Shown: piece after piece, positions 1-5,918 of the stretch
How the letters are laid out: every line of letters begins with the position of its first letter
How positions within the stretch are numbered: the first letter of the stretch is position 1
Assembly: GCA_965371355.1 (NCBI GenBank)
Contig: CBDUYD010000091.1
Coordinates: forward strand, 1-11,671
Source: JASJHI01 sp965371355
GTDB taxonomy: Bacteria; Actinomycetota; Acidimicrobiia; Acidimicrobiales; Ilumatobacteraceae
Reading direction: 5' to 3'
Length of the DNA: 11,671 nucleotides
The notes under the pieces: model-generated
The model's database searches: none
Seen by the model: the letters and a program-made list of their open reading frames with translations, nothing else
Told to the model about the DNA's origin: nothing
Made by a program: the position numbers and the translations under genes

Positions 1-2
1 GC

Positions 3-119
3 GAGGTCATCGGCTACGTCGGCTCGACGGGCAACACGAGCGCCAACCACCTCCACTTCGAGGTCCAGCCGAACGGCAGAGCGGTCAACCCGTACCCTTA
101 TGTGCGGGCCGTGTGCTGA
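3..119 (+). CDS. C-terminal end of an M23 (LytM-type) metallopeptidase, partial
   Basis: Only the last 38 codons are present; the 5' part lies outside the window. The translation contains GSTGNTSANHLHFEV followed by a short N-P-Y tail and a TGA stop. The G-x-T-G-x-S/T...HLHFEV pattern is the C-terminal core of the LytM/M23 zinc endopeptidase fold; the HxH carries a zinc ligand and the general-base histidine. Members cut peptide cross-bridges of peptidoglycan in the cell envelope or act as inactive activators of amidases. Which of these applies, and whether there is a signal peptide or LysM domain, cannot be seen. The gene converges with the ccdA-like gene and is probably unrelated to it. Confidence 0.88.
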   Translation, partial: EVIGYVGSTGNTSANHLHFEVQPNGRAVNPYPYVRAVC

Positions 120-130
120 CCCGCGATCCA

Positions 131-155
131 ACGGTGCGAGTCGAGCCTGCACCGT
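131..155. terminator. Hairpin between convergent genes, possible bidirectional terminator
   Basis: A perfect 7-bp inverted repeat (ACGGTGC at 131-137, GCACCGT at 149-155) with an 11-nt loop lies 11 nt after the peptidase stop and within the 78-nt gap before the end of the minus-strand ccdA-like gene. Position and symmetry fit a terminator shared by both convergent transcripts. There is no T-run on either side, which is common in GC-rich actinobacteria, so termination is inferred. Confidence 0.45.
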
Positions 156-197
156 GGGCGCCATCGGGCCCGCATCCGAACCCGTCCGAAGCGCTGG

Positions 198-1067
198 TCA
201 GACCGGGAACAGGTCGTTGAATGTGGCAGAGAAGGCCGCGAGCGCAACGAACCACGTGCCGACGGCGATCAGGACCCAACCGCCCCAACGCCTGATCGAT
301 GGGGTGGCCGCGCCGAGTTGCTCGACGACAGCCTCGTGGCCGAGCGAGACCCCGATCGCGGCGGCGAGGATCAACGACACAAGCGTTGCCGCAGCGACGG
401 CGTAGGCGACGAGGGCGGCATCGAACCCACCGGCCGAGAGGGCTTGAACGGCCAGACCGGCCGTGATCGGCCCGGTTCAACCGAAACCCGCGGCCAGATA
501 GGCGAACCCGAAGAGCATGTAGCCCGCAGCGGGCCGGCTGCGTCGCAGCGAGGCCTGGCGACGGAGCAAGCCGTGGAGCGCCGGTTCGAATCGGCGGAGA
601 TTCACCGAGAGTCTCCCGATCTGGATCAGACCCAGCAGGACGAGGCTCACACCGACGACGACGCGCAGAATGCGCCCGGCAGGCGAATCGAATGTCACCG
701 ATCGGGCCAGCCCGGCGCCTCCTGCGGCGATCAGCAGCCCCAGACCGACGACGAAGGTCGCCGCGCCGGCCCCGATCCAGCCGGCACGGGCCACCGATCG
801 CCGCACTCGGACCGGACCCGGCTCGCCGGGTCGGGAGTCCCTGACCAGCAGCGTCACGAGAAGCGGGAACGAGCACGGTGAAAAGAACGAAGCGATCCCC
901 GCCGCGGCAGCAAGCCCGACCACCCCGATCCCGGCGCCCGGCGGGAGATCGAGACGGGGATAGACGACGAAGCCGATGAACCCCGCCATGCCCACCGCGA
1001 GGATCGCGCCGACGAGAAGGAGGTATCGAAGACGACGTGTCCATTCCGGCGATCCTCGACCCTGCAT
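198..1067 (-). CDS. CcdA-like membrane thiol-disulfide transporter, candidate selenoprotein (in-frame TGA = Sec197)
   Basis: Reading through one TGA at 479-477 gives 289 residues, close to the usual size of CcdA/DsbD-beta proteins, which pass reducing equivalents across the membrane through a cysteine pair. The first redox motif is FFSPCSFPLL (Cys65). The second is GFAYLAAGFG-[TGA]-TGPITAGL, where the TGA falls on the family's second redox cysteine (family pattern G-C-T-G-P or T-P-C-x-G-P), giving residue 197. About seven hydrophobic segments are visible (roughly 15-37, 45-68, 96-120, 134-152, 181-205, 215-240, 250-285), with two after the TGA, and the true stop is another TGA at 200-198. A SECIS-like hairpin follows the recoded codon. 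Start ATG 1067-1065 is chosen because it begins the homologous region and lies 6 nt after a MerR-type promoter; an upstream in-frame extension to 1409 only shadows the MerR fragment. A nonsense mutation or sequencing error (TGC to TGA) is the alternative. The family assignment is firm; Sec is strongly suggested but unproven. Confidence 0.82.
440..473 (-). promoter_or_regulatory. SECIS-like stem-loop just downstream of the in-frame TGA
   Basis: On the coding (minus) strand, 18 nt separate the TGA from a pentaloop GGTCT (458-454). The loop is closed by a perfect 6-bp stem, ACGGCC (464-459) with GGCCGT (453-448). After an internal loop (CGATC/TCAA) a lower 4-bp stem forms from GGGC (473-470) and GCCC (443-440). 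Bacterial SECIS elements sit inside the coding region right after UGA, with a guanine at the start of the apical loop about 16-37 nt away, and recruit SelB. From memory, E. coli fdhF has the same GGUCU loop at the same 18-nt spacing. The bulged U of the fdhF stem is absent here. A competing hairpin (ACCGG 476-472 with CCGGT 460-456) is possible. Confidence 0.65.
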
Positions 1068-1106
1068 CCTCCGACGGTAAGCCTTCTCCTGCGGGAGAAG
1101 GTCGAA
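1068..1106 (-). promoter_or_regulatory. MerR-type promoter/operator of the ccdA-like gene
   Basis: On the minus strand the -35-like box TCGACC (1105-1100) and the -10-like box TACCGT (1079-1074) are separated by 20 nt, the long spacer typical of MerR-family promoters. The spacer region contains a perfect dyad, CCTTCTCC (1101-1094) and GGAGAAGG (1089-1082), around a 4-nt centre. The -10 box ends 6 nt before the ATG, so transcription probably starts at or next to the start codon (leaderless). A CGGAGG fills those 6 nt but abuts the ATG, too close for normal ribosome binding. The layout copies the promoter at 1418-1455 almost exactly and resembles copper/zinc CueR/ZntR-type sites. Confidence 0.6.
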
Positions 1107-1421
1107 ACCACCCTCGCCCGACTGCGCTTCATCCGCAGCGCCCAAGCGGCCGGACTCACGCTGGCCGAGATCGCGAGCATCATCCACGTTCGCGACGACG
1201 GCACCGCACCCTGCAGCCACGTCGATGCGCTCCTCGACAAAAAGCTCACCGACGTTCGGCAACGACGCCGGCAACTCGCCGCGCTCGAGGCCGAACTCGT
1301 CCACCTCCGCGAGCGCAGCCGCCAACTCGACCCGGCCGATTGCACCGCCGGCGAGATCTGCCACATCTTCACCAACACGGCCGCCGCGTACGGTGACATC
1401 AGCGGTCACCGTACGCCTTGA
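1095..1421 (+). pseudogene. MerR-family metal sensor fragment lacking the N-terminal HTH
   Basis: This frame encodes about 108 residues that match the C-terminal two thirds of a MerR-family regulator: TTLARLRFIRSAQAAGLTLAEI (end of the DNA-binding domain), then DDGTAPCSHV, then a dimerisation helix rich in L/R/E, then a DCTAGEIC loop. The three cysteines correspond in position to the metal-ligand cysteines of MerR/ZntR-type sensors. The roughly 60 N-terminal residues with the helix-turn-helix are missing, because the sequence upstream is the ccdA-like promoter and gene. I find no ATG, GTG or TTG in this frame from about 951 to the TGA at 1419-1421. It is most simply a remnant after a deletion; a CTG start making an HTH-less protein is possible. 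If the promoters on both sides are active, an intact MerR relative elsewhere would have to serve them. Confidence 0.7.
1386..1416. repeat. Perfect 12-bp inverted repeat before the thioredoxin-like gene's promoter
   Basis: GCGTACGGTGAC (1386-1397) and GTCACCGTACGC (1405-1416) pair perfectly around a 7-nt loop. The hairpin covers the last codons of the MerR fragment and ends 1 nt before the -35 box at 1418. It could end transcription coming from merR, insulating the next promoter, or be an extra operator. Its TACGGTGA core recurs at 1444-1451 over the -10 box. Confidence 0.6.
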
Positions 1422-1455
1422 CCTTCTCCTTCACGTCAAGGTCTACGGTGAGGTC
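1418..1455 (+). promoter_or_regulatory. MerR-type promoter/operator of the thioredoxin-like gene
   Basis: TTGACC (1418-1423) and TACGGT (1444-1449) form -35 and -10 boxes with a 20-nt spacer. Two nested dyads lie across the spacer: GACCTT (1420-1425) with AAGGTC (1438-1443), and CTTGAC (1417-1422) with GTCAAG (1435-1440). The TTGACCTT...AAGGT form resembles CueR/ZntR-class operators. The -10 box ends 6 nt before ATG 1456, implying a leaderless transcript, and the spacing matches the ccdA-like promoter base for base. Confidence 0.65.
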
Positions 1456-1758
1456 ATGGACGTGACGTTGCTGTACTTCGACGACTGTCCCAACTGGACG
1501 CAGGCCGCCGGGCACCTCGACACCCTCGCCGCCGAGTTCCCGGACGTGACCCTCTCACGTCGGCTGGTCGACACCTCCGAAGAGGCCGAGCGGGTCGGCT
1601 TCCATGGGTCGCCGAGCATTCTCATCGACGGGGTCGATGCGTTCGCACCGCGTGACGCGCCGGTCGGATTGTCGTGTCGCATGTACCAGACACCAGACGG
1701 CCCCGCCGGCTCCCCCACGCTGGAACAGCTCCGCGCCGCACTGACCACCCGTCGCTAG
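1456..1758 (+). CDS. Small thioredoxin-fold protein with CPNW motif, MerR-cluster type
   Basis: A 100-residue protein beginning MDVTLLYFDDCPNW: a beta strand followed by a single cysteine at the N-terminal end of the next helix, as in thioredoxin-fold proteins with a one-Cys CPxW site (Cys11). A second conserved-looking stretch is GFHGSPSILIDG (the cis-Pro region of thioredoxin folds), followed by APVGLSCRMY, which supplies another cysteine. Similar short proteins are often annotated 'thioredoxin family' or 'alkylmercury lyase' beside MerR regulators. There is no signal peptide, so it should be cytoplasmic. A plausible role is a redox or metal-thiol partner of the CcdA-like protein, which shares its promoter design. 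Start ATG 1456 is set by the promoter and by homology; the frame is open upstream only through the MerR shadow. Its stop lies 18 nt from the convergent betaine-binding protein gene. The exact function is unknown. Confidence 0.8.
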   Translation: MDVTLLYFDDCPNWTQAAGHLDTLAAEFPDVTLSRRLVDTSEEAERVGFHGSPSILIDGVDAFAPRDAPVGLSCRMYQTPDGPAGSPTLEQLRAALTTRR

Positions 1759-1776
1759 CGATCCATCACCCGGGGC

Positions 1777-2826
1777 CTACGGGATCCAGGCGGCCCAGAC
1801 GTCCCCGTGGGCGTCGATCCACGCAGCTGCGACGTCTTCGACGTCCTCACCGTCGATCTCGGCCGAGGGCAGCATCTCGAGCTGATCGGCGTTGGTGATC
1901 GTGAAGGCCTGCAAGAACTCGTAGACGTCGGGCGCCTTCTCCTCGAGCCCGGCCGACACGGCCTTGAAGATCGGATCCTCGGGATAGTCGCATGCGACAT
2001 CCTCATCGGCGGCCGCTCCGCTGGCACCGCACTCGGGTGTGAACTCGGGCAGCTTCACGTTGACCAGGTCGAACTTGCCGACCGCCGCCGTGGGCGTCCA
2101 CCAGTACATGATGATCGGCTCACCCGCCGACGCACGCGAGTCGAGTTCGGCGACCGTCGCCGGTTCGGAGCCGCTGAACTGCACCTCGAACGGCAGGTCG
2201 AGGTTCTCGATGATCAACGCGTCGTACTGGGAGTACGACGGATCGGTGCCCAGGAAACGACCGAGAGGGCCGGTCTCAGCGGTCGCGAAGTACTCCCCTG
2301 CCTCGTCGCTCTGGAGGCCCTCCCACGTCGCCATGTCGGGATTCTCGTCGATCACGTACTGCGGCACGAACCATCCGATCTTGCCGATCGCACCGAGCTC
2401 ACCGATGTCGACGACGGATCCGTCGTCGATGAAGGCCTGTTCGGTGTCGGTGATCCCCGATGGCCAGATCTCGAGCACCGCGTCGAGCGTGCCGTCGGAC
2501 AGGCCGGTGAACATCGCCTCGTTCTCGTCGATCGTGATGACCTCGGTCGGATGCCCGAGCTCGTCCTCGATGAGTTGCGCCGCGACGGCCACGTTGAGCG
2601 CCGACGCGGTCCACGGGTTGACGACGAACGTGATCGTCGCCTTGTCACCCGAGTCGTCCATGTCGTCGGTCGAATCTGCGGTGGTGTCGCCGGTCGTGTC
2701 CCCGGTCGCTTCAGCGGTCGTGTCACCAGTCGTGTCACCGGAGGAATCCGAGTCCGAATCGTCACTTCCACACGCCACGGCGACCAGCGCAAGCGCCACC
2801 GATACCACCAACAATCGCTTCATCAT
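1777..2826 (-). CDS. opuAC: Glycine betaine/proline betaine ABC transporter substrate-binding lipoprotein
   Basis: A 349-residue exported lipoprotein. Residues 1-19 form a signal peptide with a lipobox ending VAVAC (Cys19), followed by an acidic, Ser/Thr-rich linker to about residue 60 made largely of a 12-residue tandem repeat. The mature part (about 63-349) is an OpuAC/ProX-type binding domain (PF04069): TFVVNPWTASALN, LEIWPSGIT and IMYWWTPTA supply the aromatic residues that form the cation-binding cage for trimethylammonium compounds in this family. It delivers betaine-type osmolytes to the permease encoded divergently. Two adjacent ATGs (2826, 2823) follow GCGAGGG; the second sits at a slightly better distance, so the start may be one codon later. 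Transcribed away from opuAA across an 80-nt gap with a palindrome. The exact substrate (betaine, proline betaine, choline, ectoine) cannot be read from the sequence. Confidence 0.92.
   Translation of the reverse strand: MMKRLLVVSVALALVAVACGSDDSDSDSSGDTTGDTTAEATGDTTGDTTADSTDDMDDSGDKATITFVVNPWTASALNVAVAAQLIEDELGHPTEVITIDENEAMFTGLSDGTLDAVLEIWPSGITDTEQAFIDDGSVVDIGELGAIGKIGWFVPQYVIDENPDMATWEGLQSDEAGEYFATAETGPLGRFLGTDPSYSQYDALIIENLDLPFEVQFSGSEPATVAELDSRASAGEPIIMYWWTPTAAVGKFDLVNVKLPEFTPECGASGAAADEDVACDYPEDPIFKAVSAGLEEKAPDVYEFLQAFTITNADQLEMLPSAEIDGEDVEDVAAAWIDAHGDVWAAWIP
2668..2739 (-). repeat. Two 36-bp tandem units coding a 12-residue linker repeat
   Basis: Within the lipoprotein linker, GDTTGDTTAEAT (residues 30-41) is followed directly by GDTTGDTTADST (42-53). 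Inside each unit GDTT is itself doubled. The repeat lies just after the lipid-anchored cysteine and probably gives a flexible tether; unit number may vary by slippage between strains. Confidence 0.75.
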
Positions 2827-2859
2827 CCCTCGCTTTTCAACTACGGCCCAGTGCCGGAA

Positions 2860-2880
2860 ATCACCTTAGCATTCGGTGAT
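2860..2880. promoter_or_regulatory. Palindrome in the divergent opuAC / opuAA promoter region
   Basis: ATCACC (2860-2865) and GGTGAT (2875-2880) form a perfect 6-bp inverted repeat with a 9-nt spacer, in the middle of the 80-nt gap between the divergent transporter genes. A -10-like TAGGGT (2894-2899) ends 7 nt before the opuAA ATG, with a weak -35 TTCGGT (2872-2877) overlapping the right arm. On the minus strand a TAAGGT (2868-2863) could be the opuAC -10 box. A regulator bound here could control both directions. Regulator identity unknown. Confidence 0.5.
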
Positions 2881-2906
2881 ATTGCGGGTTCGGTAGGGTC
2901 GCTCGC

Positions 2907-3956
2907 ATGTCGGCCGACACGAGCCCCGATCCCGAGACGGCCACCGCCAGTCTCGCCGGCATCGGCATCTACAAGGTGTTCGGCCCGAAGCCACAGCGCG
3001 CACTCGAGATGGCCGACGAGGGAATCGGCCGCGACGAGATCCTCCAGACCACCGGCAACACGATCGCCGTGCGCGACGTGTCGTTCGAGGTCGCCCCCGG
3101 CGAGACGTTCGTCGTCATGGGACTCTCGGGATCGGGCAAGTCGACGCTGGTCCGATGCATCGCACGGCTGATCGATGTCACCCGAGGGCGTGTGATGCTC
3201 GACGACCGCGACCTGACGGCGATGTCCGACAAGGAGCTGCGCGAGATTCGCCGAACGAACATGTCGATGGTGTTCCAGCACTTCGGGCTGTTCCCGCACC
3301 GGCGTGTGATCGACAACGTGGCGTACGGTCTGGAGATCCAGGGTGTGCCCCGCGACGAGCGGCGTAAGAAGGCCCTCGAGGTACTCGAGGTCGTGGGCCT
3401 GAGCGGCTGGGGTGACCACTATCCCCAGCAACTCTCCGGCGGTATGCAGCAGCGGGTCGGGCTGGGACGGGCATTGGCCGTCGAGCCCGAGGTGTTGTTC
3501 TTCGACGAGCCGTTCTCGGCGCTCGATCCGCTGATCCGGCGCGACATGCAGGACGAGCTGCTTCGACTGCAGTCCGAGATGCACCGCACGATCATGTTCA
3601 TCACCCACGACTTCGACGAGGCGATCAAGCTGGGCGACCGGATCGCGATCATGAAGGACGGGGCGTTCGACCAGGTCGGTACCGCGCTCGAACTGCTCTC
3701 GAGTCCGGCGACCGACTATGTGCGCGAGTTCACCGAGGACGTCTCGCGCACCAAGGTGCTCGCCGCCTGCAACGTGATGCAGCCATCGACCGGCGAGACC
3801 GTCGGCACCACGGTCGGTTCCGAGCAGTCGATCGACGAGATCATGCCGGTGTTGCTCGCGACGACCGGCGAGATCGGCGTTCTGGACCGGTCGGGCTCGA
3901 TGGTCGGCGTGATCGATCGTGACGCGGTGCTCTCCGTGCTCCAGCCGGAATCATGA
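2907..3956 (+). CDS. opuAA: Glycine betaine/proline betaine ABC transporter ATP-binding protein
   Basis: A 349-residue cytoplasmic ATPase of the ProV/OpuAA family. In order: the family's N-terminal GIYKVFGPKPQRAL segment (residues 19-33), Walker A GLSGSGKST (72-80), Q-loop QHFGLFPHR (Gln124), ABC signature LSGGMQQR (176-183), Walker B VLFFDEP (196-202) and switch His234 in FITHD. All catalytic residues are intact. The C-terminal 75 or so residues (VLAACNVMQPS... to GVIDRDAVLSVLQ) look like one CBS-type segment rather than the tandem CBS pair that senses ionic strength in OpuA of Lactococcus; the protein is about 50 residues shorter than E. coli ProV. The next gene, for the permease, starts 10 nt downstream. 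Start ATG 2907 follows a possible leaderless promoter; no clear Shine-Dalgarno sequence is present. Confidence 0.94.
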   Translation: MSADTSPDPETATASLAGIGIYKVFGPKPQRALEMADEGIGRDEILQTTGNTIAVRDVSFEVAPGETFVVMGLSGSGKSTLVRCIARLIDVTRGRVMLDDRDLTAMSDKELREIRRTNMSMVFQHFGLFPHRRVIDNVAYGLEIQGVPRDERRKKALEVLEVVGLSGWGDHYPQQLSGGMQQRVGLGRALAVEPEVLFFDEPFSALDPLIRRDMQDELLRLQSEMHRTIMFITHDFDEAIKLGDRIAIMKDGAFDQVGTALELLSSPATDYVREFTEDVSRTKVLAACNVMQPSTGETVGTTVGSEQSIDEIMPVLLATTGEIGVLDRSGSMVGVIDRDAVLSVLQPES

Positions 3957-3966
3957 TGGTCGAATC

Positions 3967-5907
3967 ATGACGGTCGAACCGATGACGGCAACCTCGACCC
4001 GGTCTTCGCAATCGGCAATGGCCGAGCCCTGGTACCGGAGGTATCGGCCCTGGATCCTGCTCGCCGTCGGTGTGGTCGGATTGCAGTTGGCGTTCTCCTG
4101 GGTCGGAGACTTCCCGGCGCTGCTCGACGACACGTTCTCCGACCCGATCGACGACTTCGGTCGCTGGCAGCAGTCCGCCCGCAAGACCAACTTCATGTTC
4201 ACCGGCTTCTTCACACCCCTCAGTGAGGCCGTGGGCTGGGCGCTCGACTCGGTCGAGTCGTTCCTGCTGTGGATGCCGTGGTTCGTCCTGCCGATCGCGG
4301 TGTTCCTGGTGGTGGCGCGATCTCGAGGGTGGAAGGTTGCCCTGATCCCCGCGTTGGCCATGGTGTACCCGGGCCTCTTCGGCCTCTGGGATGTCACGAT
4401 CGACACGTTGGCGCTGATGACGATCGCCGTGTTCATCTCGGTTCTGATCGGTGTGCCACTCGGTATCTGGGGGGCGCAACGGGAAACGGCCGCACGGATG
4501 ATGCGTCCCGCGCTCGACGCGATGCAGACCATCCCGGCACCCGTCTACTTCCTCCCGATGTTGATGCTGTTCGGAATCGGAAGGGTTCCGGCCGTCTTCG
4601 CCACCGTGATCTACGCGATGCCGCCGGTTGTGCGTCTCACGACGCTCGGCATCCGCGAGGTGCCGAGACAAGCGGTCGAGGCATCGGAGATGTTCGGCGC
4701 CACGCCGCGCCAGACGATGATGAGGGTGCAGCTCCCGATGGCCTCGCCGACCATCATGACCGGCATCACCCAGACGATCATGATGGCGCTCGGCATCGTG
4801 GTGCTGGCAACGTTGCTGGGCGCCGGCGGGCTGGGCCAGGAGATCATGGAGACTCTGAGTCAGCGACGCACCGGACGCGGCATCGCCACCGGCCTCGCCG
4901 TTGTCGCGATCGCGATCGTGCTCGACCGGATCGGACGAGGCCTGGCGGCGACCGACCGGGCGCGGCTTCCGAGTAGGCGGACGACCCTCATCGCCGTGGG
5001 TGCGGTCGTCGGGTTGGTCGTCATCGGCCGCACGACGGGCGCCACCGAGTTCCCCGAGGTCTGGGATGTCAAGGCGTTCGATCCGATCGACAACGGTGTG
5101 GTGTGGGTGCGCGACAACCTCAGATGGTTCACCCGCGGCTTCAGCGACCTCGTCGTCGGCGAGTTCTACGTACCGGTTCGCGACCTGCTCACCGAGACGA
5201 TCGCTTGGCCGGTGCTGATCTTCGTCGGCGGATGGGTCGGTTGGCGGCTCGGCGGAACCGGGCTGGCCGTGTTCATCGTGTCGATGATGACCGCCGTCGG
5301 TCTCATCGGGATGTGGACCCTGTCACTCGACACGCTCACCCAGGTCATTGCCGCCGTCGTGCTGGCGGTGGCAATTGCCGTGCCGGTGGGAATCTGGGCC
5401 GGGCGGAGCCCGCGGATCGAAGCGCTGCTCGGGCCGTTCCTCGACGCGCTTCAGACGATCCCCTCGCTCGTCTACATCATCCCGGCCGTCATCTTCTTCA
5501 CGGTGGGCGTCGTCCCGGGCATCATCGCCTCGGTGCTCTACGCCATCGTGCCCGGCATCCGCATCACCGCGCTGGCGATCCGAGAGGTGCCCGAGGAGAG
5601 CATCGAGGCCTCACGCGTCTTCGGGGCGACTCCGCGCCAGACGATGCTCGGGGTGCGGGTGCCGTTGGCCGCGCCGACGATCATGGCCGGCATCAATCAG
5701 GTGATCATGATGGTGCTGGCGATGGTGATCATCTCCGGCCTGGTCGGCGGCGGAGCGCTCGGATTCGAGGCGGTCAGCGCGGTCAAGCGGAGCGATCTCG
5801 GTATCGGCTTCGAGGTCGGATTCGCGATCGTGGCCATCGCGATGATCCTCGATCGTTCGACCCAGGCCGTCGCCATTCGTCTCCGACCACCGGCCCCGAC
5901 CGCCTAG
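3967..5907 (+). CDS. opuAB: Fused double-domain betaine ABC transporter permease (two ProW/OpuAB halves)
   Basis: A 646-residue membrane protein made of two homologous permease halves. Each half carries a BPD_transp_1 domain with the cytoplasmic EAA loop that contacts the ATPase: EASEMFGATPRQTMMRVQLP (about 238-257) and EASRVFGATPRQTMLGVRVP (about 547-566). Each loop is preceded by an IWGA/IWAG...LDAMQTIPAPVY or LDALQTIPSLVY segment. Single ProW/OpuAB proteins are usually 270-350 residues and dimerise; here one chain supplies both half-pores. An extra linker with hydrophobic segments joins them (about residues 335-460). Start ATG 3967 is preferred; other in-frame ATGs at 3919 (overlapping opuAA), 3982 and 4018 are possible and none has a good ribosome site. 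It is part of an operon with opuAA and the downstream channel gene, 11 nt away. Confidence 0.92.
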   Translation: MTVEPMTATSTRSSQSAMAEPWYRRYRPWILLAVGVVGLQLAFSWVGDFPALLDDTFSDPIDDFGRWQQSARKTNFMFTGFFTPLSEAVGWALDSVESFLLWMPWFVLPIAVFLVVARSRGWKVALIPALAMVYPGLFGLWDVTIDTLALMTIAVFISVLIGVPLGIWGAQRETAARMMRPALDAMQTIPAPVYFLPMLMLFGIGRVPAVFATVIYAMPPVVRLTTLGIREVPRQAVEASEMFGATPRQTMMRVQLPMASPTIMTGITQTIMMALGIVVLATLLGAGGLGQEIMETLSQRRTGRGIATGLAVVAIAIVLDRIGRGLAATDRARLPSRRTTLIAVGAVVGLVVIGRTTGATEFPEVWDVKAFDPIDNGVVWVRDNLRWFTRGFSDLVVGEFYVPVRDLLTETIAWPVLIFVGGWVGWRLGGTGLAVFIVSMMTAVGLIGMWTLSLDTLTQVIAAVVLAVAIAVPVGIWAGRSPRIEALLGPFLDALQTIPSLVYIIPAVIFFTVGVVPGIIASVLYAIVPGIRITALAIREVPEESIEASRVFGATPRQTMLGVRVPLAAPTIMAGINQVIMMVLAMVIISGLVGGGALGFEAVSAVKRSDLGIGFEVGFAIVAIAMILDRSTQAVAIRLRPPAPTA

Positions 5908-5918
5908 GACACCCGAAC

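Noticed and set aside
456..476. Alternative hairpin immediately after the TGA (ACCGG with CCGGT)
   Set aside because: It has a bulge and a GATCAC loop only about 8 nt from the TGA, too near for a SECIS, and is mutually exclusive with the better GGTCT hairpin.
198..479. Separate small gene starting at ATG 380 downstream of the TGA
   Set aside because: It is in the same frame as the upstream part, begins in mid-helix, and the residues between 477 and 380 are conserved CcdA-like sequence, so it is the tail of one gene.
477..1409. Ccda-like frame extended upstream to ATG at 1409 and ended at the TGA
   Set aside because: The extra N-terminal 114 residues are antisense to the MerR coding segment and cross the promoter at 1068-1106. 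Ending at the TGA would cut the protein before its last two membrane segments.
1225..1455. N-terminal extension of the thioredoxin-like gene
   Set aside because: It overlaps the MerR frame and the promoter, and has shadow composition (Ser/Arg/Pro-rich). ATG 1456 begins the recognisable fold.
1807..3171. Long plus-strand open frame opposite the binding lipoprotein
   Set aside because: Composition is Arg/Asp/Gly/Val-rich shadow, and it runs through the intergenic promoter into opuAA in another frame.
5103..5918. Upstream extension of the ion-channel frame
   Set aside because: Arg/His/Gly-rich shadow of the permease second half; channel homology begins at ATG 5919.
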